From positions 3,658,001 through 3,722,000 of the forward strand of contig JAKUDP010000001.1 in the NCBI GenBank assembly GCA_022570795.1: a stretch of DNA of 64,000 nucleotides, given 5' to 3'. How positions within the stretch are numbered: position 1 is the first letter of the stretch; the number at the start of each line of letters is the position of its first letter. The notes under the pieces are model-generated. The model did no database searches and was not told the DNA's origin. It saw only the letters and a program-made list of their open reading frames with translations. Made by a program: the position numbers and the translations under genes. Below are positions 31,812 through 42,223 of the stretch, one piece after another. This stretch comes from Sphaerulina vaccinii. Its lineage: Eukaryota; Ascomycota; Dothideomycetes; Mycosphaerellales; Mycosphaerellaceae.

Positions 31812-34800
31812 ATGCCATCTCAATGGTTGCTATCCTTGCCAATCTGGCTCAGCCTACTCACGAATGCTTCGAATACGAATGATCAAACTGGTGCGGCTAT
31901 CGACTATGGTTCTTTCCAGGACCCATCGAGTAATGTTCGACCCAGGTTCAGATACTGGGTGCCGGATGCCTCAGTAGATCTGGAGGTGGTAGCGGATGAC
32001 TTTGCCAAAGCTAAGGACGTGGGCATGGGAGGTCTCGAATTGCTAGGCTATTACCTATATGGCAACTATCCTCACCAGATCGCAGAAGGAGGCCCAGTGC
32101 CAGTCGATTGGGCGAAGTATGGATGGGGTACAGAGGCATGGAAGAACTTGACAGATGTAGTATTGCGGGCGACGAAAGATCTGGGTATGATCGTGGACTT
32201 GTCGCTAGGCCCGAATCAAGGTGCTGGAGTGCCTGCTCATCCGGACGACGAGGGGATCATGTGGCAGCTACTACCGTTCAACGTATCTGTGCCCATTGAA
32301 GGATCCTTCGATGATGTCCTCCCGGGCTGGGGCTCTGGAAGATTTGTACGTGCTTTCATACTGTGTGATGTGTTTCGCTGCTGACACAAGACCCAAGGTC
32401 TCTGCTTCCACAGGACTAGTCACAAACCGGACCAACGCTACGTGGGAGGCCGCCCCAGCATGGATTGGCCAAGAATACAATGGCACACGTCAAGTTCTCA
32501 AGACTGCTTCCCTAGCTGATGTTACCTCACAAGTCGACAACGTCAATGGTTACTTGAGTTTGCAATTTCCAGCGGAATCAGAGGGTCTGGAGTACAAGAT
32601 CTTCGCATATTATGAAGTGCGATCAACCCATCTGGAGCAAGCCTCGCCACTGGATCTCAACACCACTGTCGTACAATCGCCGATCGAGAGCTACGTACAG
32701 AACGGCTCCTGGGTAGCAGACCACTTCTCCGCCAAAGGTGCACAGCTGATCACCAATTTCTGGGAGGAGAACTTGCTTGATGGAGATACACGAAATCTCA
32801 TCAAGGAAGTCGGCAACTTTCTCTGGGAAGACAGTATCGAAATCGGAGCAGGAAGTCTAGCTTGGTGGACACCTGGACTTCTCGATGCGTTCCAGTCTAG
32901 CCGCGGCTACGATCTGAACAAGTATCTACCATTGATCTACTCCTTCAACACCGAGCACAATGGCCCGCTTGCTTCGCCGGATCGCTTTTATACTGATGGC
33001 GACGACCTCGGGCAGTCATTCGTGAATGACTATTGGCAGACATTGACAGAGCTCAACCGTAACTATCTGGACTGTCTCACGAATTGGTCGCAGGAAGCAC
33101 TCGAATCACAGTTCTCAGCACAGGTTGTATATAATCTACCTATGGATATGCTCGCAAACGTGCCCTCGGTCAACGCACCAGAGTGCGAGTCACTTGGATT
33201 CGGCCACATCATCGATGCCTATCGCCAATTCGCAGGACCTGCAAATTGTGAGTAACGTTGTCTTCCACCTATAGAGCAATAAAGCTAAACTAGCGACATG
33301 ACAGTGGCTGGCAAGCGCATCATATCTTCTGAGCTGGGCGCTCAGCCTTCACAAGCCTACTCCCAGACTCTACCCGAACTGATCTGGGACGTGAAACGCT
33401 CCATAGCTGGCGGCGTCAACAACTTCATCTACCATGGTTTTCCTTACACTGGAGCATATCCTAACACGACATGGCCAGGCTTCACCACTTTCACCTACCG
33501 CTTCAGTAACATGCACGGTCCCAGGCAGCCTTATTGGGAGTATCAGAAAGACTTCATGGACTGGACAGCGAGATCACAATGGATTGCACAATCTGGAGTT
33601 CCGAAGATTGATCTGGCTTTCTGGCTGAAACAGGACGAGTTCTTCGACATTATGTCAGCTTATGAAGCCAACGACTTGCAAGATGCTGGGTATAGTTATG
33701 AGTATCCAAGTCCGGATAACTTGGATATACCGGCTGCGGAAGTGGTTGATGGGGTGTTCGCGCCTGAGCGACAGGCCTTCAAGGCTCTGGTATTGAGAGC
33801 GAACGACAGTCTTACAGTCTCCGGAGTGCAATATCTGCTGGGGTACGCTGAAGCTGGACTGTCAATCGTCTTCTCTGGAGGCATTCCGGAGAATCTCACG
33901 GGTCATAACGAGACCGGACTGGAGTACGTGCGTTCAGTCCTGCCCAGTATCCTGAAGCTGGATAACGTACACGTTGTACCTTACGACAACCTAGCTTCGT
34001 CTCTGCGCGAAATAGGCATCCTTCCTCGAACCCGAGTGACAGCGGACAGAACATGGTACACCTACTGGCGCGAAGACGCCAGCTCCAATGTCACATATGT
34101 GTACGTCTACAACGACGCATGGGACAGTGAGCTTGGTGAAGGCAGCTCCAGCGGAGCCATCACCTTCGAAGCTACCGGTGTGCCGTATGAGTACAATGCT
34201 TGGACAGGAGGCATCAAGCCTCTCATCGCATACCAGCAAACAGCAACTACGACAACGATTGAGCTACAACTAGCTGGCAACCAAAGTACAGTAATCGGGT
34301 TCCACCATAACGAGACTGCACTCACTGGCCTTCGCCTACTCTCCTTTCCACAAAAAGCACCAGGACAACTTCTTGTGAGCACAGGAGCTTCTTCAGCCCT
34401 TCTCTCAAACGGCTCATCCATCTCCCTCCCAGTCCCCGCGACTCCACAACAACTCAGCTCCTGGGGCTTAACAATAGAATCCTGGTCCGCACCCTCCGAT
34501 CTCGAAGCCTCCCAAACAAAAGCCTCCCTTTCGAACTCAACATACGCTCTCACCAAAATCCAACCCTGGAACTCCATCTCCGACTTTCTCCGCAACGTCT
34601 CCGGCCTCGGCTTCTACTCCACGACCTTCCCCTGGCCTCCCACCAACGGCGGTAATGCAGATGGCGCCATCCTCTCCTTAGGCGCAATCATCAACACAGC
34701 TCGGGCATCGGTTAATGGACATTTACTTCCTCCCTTGGATCCTACAGATGCGAGAGCTGATATTGGAGCTTTTCTGATTAAGGGAGAGAATCTAGTGGAA

Positions 34801-34956
34801 ATTGTGGTTGCTACGACGCTTGGGAATGCGCTGAGGAAGGTTTATCAAGGTCTTAAGAGTAGTGGGACGTTGTGGCTGGGACCGGAGCCGGTGGAGCAGG
34901 AATATGGGTTGGTGGGGAATGTTAGTGTTGTGCCGTATATGAATGTTGTGATCTGA
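31812..34956 (+). CDS. Secreted GH106-like (alpha-L-rhamnosidase type) glycoside hydrolase
   Basis: Three exons, 31812-32345, 32398-33247 and 33305-34956, with 52- and 57-bp introns, give 1011 residues. Residues 1-18 are a signal peptide (MPSQWLLSLPIWLSLLTN). The catalytic-region start RPRFRYWVPDASVDLEVVAD and GMGGLELLGYYLYGNYP match fungal proteins assigned to the GH106 group. Later landmarks are LWEDSIEIGAGSLAWWTP, AGKRIISSELGAQ (recreated by the second splice), the INNFIYHGF-like GVNNFIYHGFPY and MHGPRQPYWEY. The C-terminal ~400 residues look beta-rich. Many NxS/T sites fit an extracellular glycoprotein. GH106 members release rhamnose from pectic rhamnogalacturonan; the substrate here is inferred only from the family. 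Confidence 0.8.
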
Positions 34957-35463
34957 GGGAGTTCATGAGTGTAAGAGGGAATGTGTTCTGGAACTGGCTT
35001 GGATGAGAGTACACGCACAGGTCCGGAATTGCACGACTCAACGATCATCATTGGCTCAATGGTAAGCTCATAGATCGTTGGCATAGCTGACGCCGAGTTA
35101 GTAGCTGTTGCAAAAGTCAGTCCGAAGGTCATCAGATCTTCATTGTGCTTGACTTTCTCGCTATAATACTTCGAGCCCTGTGGTTGTTATTCTTTTGCAG
35201 TCACCTCTGCTTCAAACTCTGTTAGAGCCTCTTATTTTGTTTCACCTTCAACAACTCCATTATACGGAACTTCCCGACAAATGTCCCAACCACAATATAC
35301 AACTCTCAGATCATATCTCATTACATATAGAGCATGAAGATACCTTCCTCTACATCTTGAACATGCCTCCCCCACTTTCCCGTCCCATTTTTTTTATATT
35401 TCCCTCCTCAAAATCCCCAAAAATGCTGTGAATATCAATATGGTTCCTAGAAAACTGCTTACT
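34957..35463. other. Flank between GH106-like gene and small-RNA array 2
   Basis: No gene. Contains an A/T-rich segment (T8 run followed by ATATTT at about 35389-35402) 60 bp before the first unit, in the position of the upstream elements of later units. Confidence 0.45.
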
Positions 35464-35610
35464 CAACAGTCGTTCAGGCCTCATTGGCCTAGTCAGTAAG
35501 TCGTTGGTGTGATCCGATGCTCGGCCAGTAAGAGCAAGACAACTGGCGAGCGAAGTAGCCAACGTTGGTGTTGTTCTGAGATACCCACTAGGATATGGGC
35601 GATTGTTTTT
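35464..35610 (+). ncRNA. tRNA-like small RNA, array 2 copy 1
   Basis: Hairpin 1 AGGCC/GGCCT (loop TCATT). Hairpin 2 CGTTGG/CCGATG, compensated relative to CGTCAG/CTGATG. Ends GATTGTTTTT (T5). Confidence 0.6.
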
Positions 35611-35773
35611 GGTTTCTTTGTTCTAATGTTGTGCTGACTTGCGGCAGGAATCGAACTATTGTATGTCCTTTGTCCGGGATTGTACCCATTGTGTGGTGAG
35701 CCTCAAGGATAACGCTGTGACGGTCTCTGCTCTGTGGGTGTGGATGATGATATTTAACTTCTATCTGGCTATT

Positions 35774-35920
35774 CCAATAGTCGTCCTAGCCACGTTGGCC
35801 CACTCAGGAAGTCGTCAGCCGGACTGATGCTTGTTTGGAACAGGTCTCCAAGGACTGTCAGACGTGCCTGATTGAGATCTTGAGGTGCAGCATGGCTTGA
35901 TAAGTGCAGGCGATTGTTTT
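35774..35920 (+). ncRNA. tRNA-like small RNA, array 2 copy 2
   Basis: Starts CAATAGTCGTCC. Hairpin 2 CGTCAG/CTGATG with loop CCGGA. Ends GGCGATTGTTTTGC. Confidence 0.6.
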
Positions 35921-35982
35921 GCTTCACATCTGTCTTACGCCGCGCGGGTAGCGTTGATATATGCTTGCAATGATGATTAGTT

Positions 35983-36133
35983 CAACAGTCGCTCAGGCCT
36001 TCGTGGCTCAGTCAGTAAGTCGTCAGTCCTGTCTGCCGCTAATCGATGCAATACTAGAAGTATGCAACTAGGGCGAACGAGCCTTAACGCGATCCTTCCA
36101 CGAGGCAGTCTCTTGAGTTAAGGCGATTGTTTT
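35983..36133 (+). ncRNA. tRNA-like small RNA, array 2 copy 3
   Basis: TATA element GATATATGC about 25 bp upstream. Hairpin 2 is reduced to CAG/CTG pairing. Confidence 0.57.
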
Positions 36134-36210
36134 GCTTATTCACACTTCGCTTTTTGACCAGATCAAGGCCTAGTGTTAAACTTGATATGGCACCTCAAAT
36201 CCCCAACATC

Positions 36211-36367
36211 CAATGATCGTCTAAAGCCTTCGTGGCTCAGTTAGTAAGTCGTCGACACAATCGGTGCTTCAACGAAAGGTAACACGGATGCTTGACTTCA
36301 AGGGTTAAAGGGTACGGCCTTGATTCGTCCGATCGGCTGGCACTTACTAGACACGGGCGATTGTTTT
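36211..36367 (+). ncRNA. tRNA-like small RNA, array 2 copy 4
   Basis: Hairpin 2 CGTCGA/TCGGTG. GATATGG and CTTTTTGACCA lie upstream. Ends GGGCGATTGTTTTGC. Confidence 0.6.
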
Positions 36368-36478
36368 GCCACCCTGCTGTCTTCTCCACTGCTGATCCAG
36401 TTACGATCCCTTCTTTCTTTTGACATCAGTCAACAGCATCGAAGCAGCCTTAATAAGGACACTGGAACCTTGCGTATT

Positions 36479-36626
36479 CAACAGTCGCTCAGGCCTTCGT
36501 GGCTCAAGCTGTAAGTCGTCGATACAATCGATGCTTGAACGAAATCAATAATGGTCGAGATTCATGGGCAAGGTGACTAATTGTCCAGATATCCGGTAAG
36601 CACTACTCGGCGCAGGCGATTGTTTT
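36479..36626 (+). ncRNA. tRNA-like small RNA, array 2 copy 5
   Basis: Hairpin 2 CGTCGA/TCGATG with loop TACAA. Upstream CTTTTGACA. Confidence 0.6.
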
Positions 36627-36720
36627 GCTCCTTTTGCCTTCCTACCTCTTCCCTTCCCTTCTTTTGACAAGGACATGTGTTCTAGGTTGACCTTCATATA
36701 CCACCCAGGCCCACAATCTC

Positions 36721-36873
36721 CAATAATGGTCCAAGCCTTCGTGGCTTAGTCGGTAAGTCGTTGGCAGATGCTGATGCTTGACATTGTCGAGACAGGAACC
36801 TGATATTCGAGACTAGGAAAGCCTCTCATTTCCTCGGATTGTAGTATACTCGATCCTAAAGGACGATTGTTTT
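36721..36873 (+). ncRNA. tRNA-like small RNA, array 2 copy 6
   Basis: Starts CAATAATGGTCC. A-box region TGGCTTAGTCGGTAAG. Upstream CTTTTGACAA and CATATACC. Ends GGACGATTGTTTTGC. Confidence 0.6.
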
Positions 36874-36960
36874 GCCTCTTCGCTACCTGTTGACTTCTCC
36901 TTTTGGCAAAGACATCGTGCCGACAATAACCTCCATGTAGCATCTCAACCTTGCAACATC

Positions 36961-37114
36961 CAATGATCGTCCAAGCCTTCGTGGCTCAATCAGTAAGTCG
37001 TTAGCGTATGCTGATGCTTGAACAAATCCGATGAGAATGACGATTTGCGCAGGCAAGAAGCCTGCGAACTCAATTCCCCTCGACTAGGATCACTTCGCGT
37101 TGGGCGATTGTTTT
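36961..37114 (+). ncRNA. tRNA-like small RNA, array 2 copy 7
   Basis: Hairpin 3 in the variable region is GCAGGC/GCCTGC (loop AAGAA). Hairpin 2 CGTTAG/CTGATG. Ends GGGCGATTGTTTTGC. Confidence 0.62.
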
Positions 37115-37203
37115 GCTTCCTCGATGCCTTTCGTATTAACAATTTTGCTTTGAAGGAGACTATTACGTTGACCTTCATACATCCAGCCAGACTTACAACA
37201 TCC

Positions 37204-37351
37204 CATAATCGTCCAAGCCTCGATGGCTGAGTTGGCAAGTCGTTAGCTCTGTCTGATGCTTGACAGAGGCTAAGTCTGGCTCTCCGTTCCCAGGCCGCTA
37301 GGTCTGGTGTGTGGAAAGCAGTTTTACATATCGTACAAGGCGGTTGTTTTT
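37204..37351 (+). ncRNA. tRNA-like small RNA, array 2 copy 8
   Basis: Hairpin 3 CCAGGCC/GGTCTGG (loop GCTA) with one G-T pair. The T run is 5 long (GGTTGTTTTTG). Confidence 0.6.
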
Positions 37352-37436
37352 GTTTCCCTACTATCTGTCTTCTCCTTTTTGCCGAAATAGAAGCCGGCTG
37401 ATGAGTCTTGATATACTACCTCATCCTGCCTATCCT

Positions 37437-37588
37437 CAACAATCGTCAAGCCTTCGTGGTTGAGTTGGTAAGTCGTCAGTTCTGTCTGATGCTTGCTCTC
37501 AACGGAACGGAGACTATAGTTCTCAGGCTAGACCAGCCTGACCGAGGAGTTTCGTACCCTTGCCCAATTTTACAAGAGCGATTGTTTT
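37437..37588 (+). ncRNA. tRNA-like small RNA, array 2 copy 9
   Basis: Starts CAACAATCGTC. A-box region TGGTTGAGTTGGTAAG. Hairpin 3 CAGGCT/AGCCTG (loop AGACC). GATATACT upstream. Confidence 0.62.
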
Positions 37589-37661
37589 GATCTCCTACCA
37601 TCTTTTGCCGATGAGACAGTCCGAACTGAGCCTCGATATAGCTTACACAATCTGCAATCCT

Positions 37662-37808
37662 CAACAATCGTCCGAGCCTCCGTGGCTCAAGCAGCAAGTC
37701 GTCAACATTGCTTGATGCTTGAGGAAGATCCAGTATGCCATGTTTCCAGACCTGTAAGTCTGGTCTGTAGGCGATATGGTTCCAGCTATCGTAGCAGGCG
37801 ATTGTTTT
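37662..37808 (+). ncRNA. tRNA-like small RNA, array 2 copy 10
   Basis: Hairpin 2 CGTCAA/TTGATG (both strands changed). Hairpin 3 CCAGAC/GTCTGG. Upstream CTTTTGCCGA and GATATAGC. Confidence 0.65.
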
Positions 37809-37910
37809 GCCCTTTTCTGGTCTTTTTGCATTTCGCTTGAGATTCTTCTTTCAGTCGACCTTGCCAGGTAGTATGAGCATTCACGTACGAGGATGATTAT
37901 GCATCTCTTA

Positions 37911-38063
37911 TCAATCGTCCCAGCCTTCGTGGCTCAAGCTGTAGGTCGTCTGCTCTGTCTGATGCTTGATCAACACTCCGTAGCTTTCTAATGCCTAGAG
38001 GCTAATATCTAGCCTGAGCGTGGCGACGGTATGCGAGGTCACTGTGCGAGTGGCGTTTGTTTT
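37911..38063 (+). ncRNA. tRNA-like small RNA, array 2 copy 11
   Basis: Hairpin 3 AGGCTA/TAGCCT (loop ATATC). Closing strand altered to GGCGTTTGTTTTG. Confidence 0.55.
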
Positions 38064-38085
38064 GTTTCATTCATGTCGTTTACCT

Positions 38086-38126
38086 CCTTTTGCCAAGTGT
38101 TACGGTGCGAGTGAGCGTTGATATAG
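38086..38126 (+). promoter_or_regulatory. Upstream element plus TATA of array 2 copy 12
   Basis: CCTTTTGCC at 38086-38094 and GATATAG at 38120-38126 lie about 55-60 and 25 bp before the predicted 5' end at 38147. The same pair at the same spacing precedes most copies of all three arrays, so it is a likely gene-external promoter resembling U6-type layouts. Confidence 0.5.
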
Positions 38127-38146
38127 CCACTGATTCTTGACCTCCT

Positions 38147-38303
38147 CAATAATCGTCCCAAGCCTCTTTGGCCGAGTGAGTAAGTCGTCGAATTTAACCG
38201 ATGCTTGAAGAAATGCTCGACTATCGTCCAGCAAAGGCAACTTAAAGCCTATCGGTCCAGGCAGTCTGTGCTCAGTGGGCCAAGATGGACGGGCGATTGT
38301 TTT
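38147..38303 (+). ncRNA. tRNA-like small RNA, array 2 copy 12
   Basis: Starts CAATAATCGTCCC and ends GGGCGATTGTTTTGC. Hairpin 2 CGTCGA/CCGATG with one mismatch. Hairpin 3 GCCT/AGGC. Confidence 0.62.
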
Positions 38304-38432
38304 GCTTGTTGCTCGCACCCTTTTGCGCCTCCACCGGCGTCCCGAGTAGGAAAGATAGTGAAGGCCGTTCAGTGAGACAGCTGAGGTGGTACAAGTACTT
38401 GCTGTACATATCTTGCTGTACAGATGCTCGAA

Positions 38433-41400
38433 CTAAGCTTTCCTCGCCTTCTTAAACTTCCCGCCTCCACCACCACCTCCATCATCTCCACCCCATGACT
38501 TGCGTTTCTTCCCCTCCTTCTTCCAGTAATCATCACGTTCGCGCTTCTCCCTCTCCTTCTTCTTCTCTTCATTCTCCGCAACTTTCTTCCTATACCCTTC
38601 CTTTCGCTCTTCCTGTTTAGCTCTCCTTTTCTCGACCTTCTCATTCCTCAACGTCATGACCTGCTGCATAAGTCTTCTTGCGACCTTTTCTTCACCACCA
38701 ACGACCACAGCGCGTTTCTGCATGTATGTTTCTCCACTCTTGCGAGGTTTCATTTGCGTAATTTGTGATTTGTAGGGGAGGTCGGCTTGGAGCTTTCTCG
38801 GCACACGCAAGGGGTTGAAGTGGCGTGTTTGCCGTTCGATGGTCCCATACTTCGAGTTCTTCAACTGTGGAGTTGGCAAGTTCTTCTCAGCGCGGACTTG
38901 TCCAGTAAGTCGCATAACTCCGTCTTCGCCAGCGTCCAGCAAGTTGGTGATGGGATTGTAGAATCTGTGCGGCCTGACCGGGTACCATGCGCGGAGGAAG
39001 ACGATGTCTGACATGAGGATCTTGTCTTCAAACGTAGCTCTCAAGCACCCCTCAGGTTTCGAGAGTGCTTTCTTGATTTGTCCTCGAATTCCAGAGACGG
39101 TTTTGATTGACGCGCCTTCGAACTTCGCGATCTCGAGTGAGGTTGAGAACATATCCTTGATAAAAGCCGTGTTCTTGAAGATTTTGTATGGGTGACCGGT
39201 AAGTTTGAGTTTCTTCACAATCTCAGTGGACTCGTCAACGTTCAATATGACGCCCGTAGCAGCTATCCGGAAGCCAGGGTTCTTGTTGGAGAAGGACTGG
39301 ATGGCACAGAGACCTGTATTGGGCGCCGCAAGAGGTCCGTAGAACGTTCCAAAGCAATGCATATGTTCTGGTGTGTATTTGAGCATGCGGTTTCGTGTTC
39401 GCGAATCTGAGATGCTGTACACGGGTGTGGACTGAAATCTTCTCCATCCAAGCGAGAAGATCAAGGGATCATTGGTTTTCAGAATCTTCTTATGCCATCT
39501 GTGGCGTTTGATGCGGATCTGTACAAATCCCATACGTTCTTCTGTGGGTTGCAAGCCACCGATCAGGAGTGGGAAACGGGCATCGAAGTTTTCGACGAAT
39601 TCGACTGGGACGTTCGACAAAATTAGGCGGGCGTATGTTCCTGCTCGAAAACCTTCGGCGCGAGTTCGTGTGACCTCATCCAGATCTTCGAATTCCTTTC
39701 GATTGATGTCTTGCTGCTTCTTGAGCATGGCCTTTTGAGCATCGTACCATTCATCTTCGCCGAATTCGTCGCCTTCTGCGTCGCCGTTGGCTTCACGATT
39801 GGTGTTCTTCGGATTGAGGAAACCTTCGCGGTCTTCTTCCTCGAAGCGCATCTTTAGTTCTTCCTTTTTTCTGGCGTTCTTGGCTCTTTCGTCTTCGATG
39901 CTTTCTGCTGTAGGTGCACCGCCTTCAGTATCGCCAGCTTCCAGATCCTCGAACTCGCCGTCACCTTCGGAGTCGTCGTCCAGACCTTCGAAGTCATCGT
40001 CCTCTCCTTCGCCGCCTTTAGCGCCTGTCAGTCCAACGGCAGTGAAGCGTTGTCGCAGAGCTTCCATGTTATCCTCATCAGTCCACTTCTGCTCCAACTC
40101 TTCATAGTTGTACTTTGGTATCATACGATATTCCAGCTCTTCATCAGCATTGATCTTTCGTCGATTGAACAAGCCGTCCTCTTCATCATCATCGGCCTCT
40201 TCATCTTCAATCTCATCACCTCGCCACTTCTTTACAAGTTCAGCAGTTGTCAACATATCATCGTACATCATTCTTGCGAGATCCGCAACTCTGCATGCAT
40301 GTCTTCTGCCGGACAAAGCTTTTGCTCGCTCAGCCATATTGCTCTTCCAGTTCACTGCACCGTCGTCCTCGGAGTCCAGGTCTGAGTCTTCAGCGTCTGG
40401 ATCGTCCTCCAATTCCTGGTCAGATACGTCTGATATTGATCCCAGATCGCTGTCTGAGTCTGCAAAAGCGACGTCTCCTTCCACTTCGGCATCCTTGTCC
40501 TTCTTCGAGCCGCGGACTTTGGCAGTCTCCTGCTGTAGAGCTTCCAAATCTGCCTCGTCGTCCGTCTCGCCACTTTCGAAGCCTTCATCTTCATCCAGCT
40601 CCTCGTCGTCACCCTCTCTCTCGTATAGTGTGGCTTTGCGCGCGCTCTTTCTACCAGTATTCTTGACATCGTCGTCGTCCAGGTTCTTGATTCGCTCGCC
40701 GTCATCGAACAGTGCAATACCGTCGTCTTCAGCTCGCTTTCTCTCACCCTGTAGTCCAACAACCATCTGCTCTCCCAGCCCTCTGTCTTCATTGTCATCT
40801 TCGGCATCAAAGTCGTTCCTCTTGATGTCAATATACACAGCATCCTTATCCACAAGCACACCACCCACATCACTCATGGGTGCATATATGACTTTCTGCT
40901 TCTCTCCAAGTCGCCGTCTCTTCTTCGTCCCATCAGCCTTCTCCTTGACTTGCTCGAAGTAAGGCGTAGGACAAGGGTCCGGTAATGATTCGACTCGATC
41001 AACGTTGAGGTCGCCAACTCCAGGAATACAAACTCTCGCGTCATTTGAAGGGAAATTCGTCCCTCGCAAGTATCCGTAAAGTGCCACAGTCCGGTCACAT
41101 CTCGGATCTCTCTCCTTCTCCACTTCCGGAGTGATGTCCAGCATGCGATCAGCCAACGCATAGGGATGTGAATTCCTCCAAACCAGCGGTCTCGGGTTCT
41201 TCATCACTGATAAGAAACGACTCAGATTGAGCACTTCTCTGTCCGGATATCGTCCATTGATCACTCCTGACAAGTAGAACAGCTTAGCACCCTGATACAG
41301 TTCTGACCAGAACCGATGCTTCAATCTCTTCTTCTGCGCCTTCAAAGTATCCTGTTTCCTGAACAAATCCAGATGTGTCAAGATCCCAAAGACATTTCCC

Positions 41401-41888
41401 GGCATTCCAGTTGAAGAAAGTACAGAGAGAAACTCCATAGTCTCCATCTCAAATCCATAATTCCCATCTATCATCAATAACACAATATCCACAACCTTCG
41501 CCATATCTATCGCCGCTTCCAGAGACTCTGAAGGACTCTCCATGAACGTCAGCCGTCTCCTCTTCGACGTGACGACAGTGATCGGTCCCACGGGCTGCGA
41601 TACCGACTGCTTCGTATATCTCCTCACAAGGGATTTGATCAGAGTCGTCTTCCCTACACCCGGTGGTCCAACGACTCCTACGACCAAGGGAGGCGCTTCT
41701 TCAGGTAGACGATCGACGAGAGGTACGTGGAGACGCTTTTCTTTGACATCGTGGGAGCGTGCTGCTTGTTTTTGCAGGCGGCCTGGGGCGCTGAAGGCGA
41801 ATGCTTTGGGGTTTGGTTGGGACGTGTCGTGCTTTTTCTTCGCTTTGGCTGGGCGGTGGGCTGTATGCGATTGTTCGTCGCCCGCCAT
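38433..41888 (-). CDS. BMS1: Ribosome biogenesis GTPase Bms1
   Basis: One exon of 1151 residues, matching the 1100-1200 of fungal Bms1. The frame is open 25 codons further upstream; I start at MAGDEQ because its basic N-terminus (AKAKKKHDTSQPNPKAFAFS) is the conserved beginning. The P-loop GPPGVGKTT is at residues ~74-82, with VLLMIDGNYGFEMETMEFL and TGMPGNVFGILTHLDLF of the G domain. An AARP2CN-type domain follows (RGTNFPSNDARVCIPGVGDL), then a long acidic middle, then the C-terminal translation-factor-like region: IRIKRHRWHKKILKTNDPLI, FGTFYGPLAAPNTGLCAIQ, FLRAWYPVRPHRFYNPITN. The tail is a Lys/Arg/Glu-rich helix. In the nucleolar SSU processome it binds Rcl1 and U3 and drives early 18S rRNA processing. 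Confidence 0.95.
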   Translation of the reverse strand: MAGDEQSHTAHRPAKAKKKHDTSQPNPKAFAFSAPGRLQKQAARSHDVKEKRLHVPLVDRLPEEAPPLVVGVVGPPGVGKTTLIKSLVRRYTKQSVSQPVGPITVVTSKRRRLTFMESPSESLEAAIDMAKVVDIVLLMIDGNYGFEMETMEFLSVLSSTGMPGNVFGILTHLDLFRKQDTLKAQKKRLKHRFWSELYQGAKLFYLSGVINGRYPDREVLNLSRFLSVMKNPRPLVWRNSHPYALADRMLDITPEVEKERDPRCDRTVALYGYLRGTNFPSNDARVCIPGVGDLNVDRVESLPDPCPTPYFEQVKEKADGTKKRRRLGEKQKVIYAPMSDVGGVLVDKDAVYIDIKRNDFDAEDDNEDRGLGEQMVVGLQGERKRAEDDGIALFDDGERIKNLDDDDVKNTGRKSARKATLYEREGDDEELDEDEGFESGETDDEADLEALQQETAKVRGSKKDKDAEVEGDVAFADSDSDLGSISDVSDQELEDDPDAEDSDLDSEDDGAVNWKSNMAERAKALSGRRHACRVADLARMMYDDMLTTAELVKKWRGDEIEDEEADDDEEDGLFNRRKINADEELEYRMIPKYNYEELEQKWTDEDNMEALRQRFTAVGLTGAKGGEGEDDDFEGLDDDSEGDGEFEDLEAGDTEGGAPTAESIEDERAKNARKKEELKMRFEEEDREGFLNPKNTNREANGDAEGDEFGEDEWYDAQKAMLKKQQDINRKEFEDLDEVTRTRAEGFRAGTYARLILSNVPVEFVENFDARFPLLIGGLQPTEERMGFVQIRIKRHRWHKKILKTNDPLIFSLGWRRFQSTPVYSISDSRTRNRMLKYTPEHMHCFGTFYGPLAAPNTGLCAIQSFSNKNPGFRIAATGVILNVDESTEIVKKLKLTGHPYKIFKNTAFIKDMFSTSLEIAKFEGASIKTVSGIRGQIKKALSKPEGCLRATFEDKILMSDIVFLRAWYPVRPHRFYNPITNLLDAGEDGVMRLTGQVRAEKNLPTPQLKNSKYGTIERQTRHFNPLRVPRKLQADLPYKSQITQMKPRKSGETYMQKRAVVVGGEEKVARRLMQQVMTLRNEKVEKRRAKQEERKEGYRKKVAENEEKKKEREKRERDDYWKKEGKKRKSWGGDDGGGGGGGKFKKARKA

Positions 41889-42223
41889 GGTTGCTGATAT
41901 CGCCAGTGAGTAGTATTGGTATATGAAGTTGAATGAGGTCGAAGAGGCGATCGCGACTGCCAAAAAAGTTCGCGAAGCTCGGAGACGCGCTAGGCTTGAT
42001 TTGTCTTATCTGAAACTCAATTTACGATAAGATGCATGGAGCGGGCAGTCACGGCTCTTGAAGCAGGGGAAGGTGCAACTGAGCATGTGCCAAAACACGT
42101 CACTTCTTCCAGGCAGTAGAAGTTGGTATATATCCTACTTCTCTCTTCAATTCTACTCTTTCTCTATAACACAAACTGTCTTCCTCAATCAAACGCAGGT
42201 TCAGCACTTTCAAATCTCTCAAA
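41889..42223. other. Divergent promoter region of BMS1 and the PBI2-like gene
   Basis: About 335 bp with no gene. Pyrimidine-rich TCTTTCTC stretches precede the right start codon, usual for fungal promoters. Confidence 0.45.

Larger units (their letters stand above)
35464..38303 (+). repeat. Array 2: 12 tandem tRNA-like small-RNA gene units
   Basis: Twelve plus-strand units, spaced 209-310 bp (mostly 225-250). Each predicted transcript starts CAACAATCGTCC or a variant, continues AAGCCTTCGTGGCTCAGT, has a second hairpin of the CGTCAG/CTGATG type, about 70 variable bases, and closes with GGGCGATTGTTTTG. The ACAATCGTCC and GGGCGATTGT ends pair over 10 bp, and the T run follows directly. Upstream of most units is CTTTTGNCAA at about -55 to -60 and GATATA at about -25. 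The block lies between a secreted hydrolase gene and BMS1, opposite in orientation to arrays 1 and 3. Protein coding is not supported: no shared frame is kept. Confidence 0.9.

Noticed and set aside
38787..41161. Long plus-strand frames of up to 284 codons opposite BMS1
   Set aside because: Mirror frames of acidic and Ser-rich BMS1 codons; low complexity with no start context.
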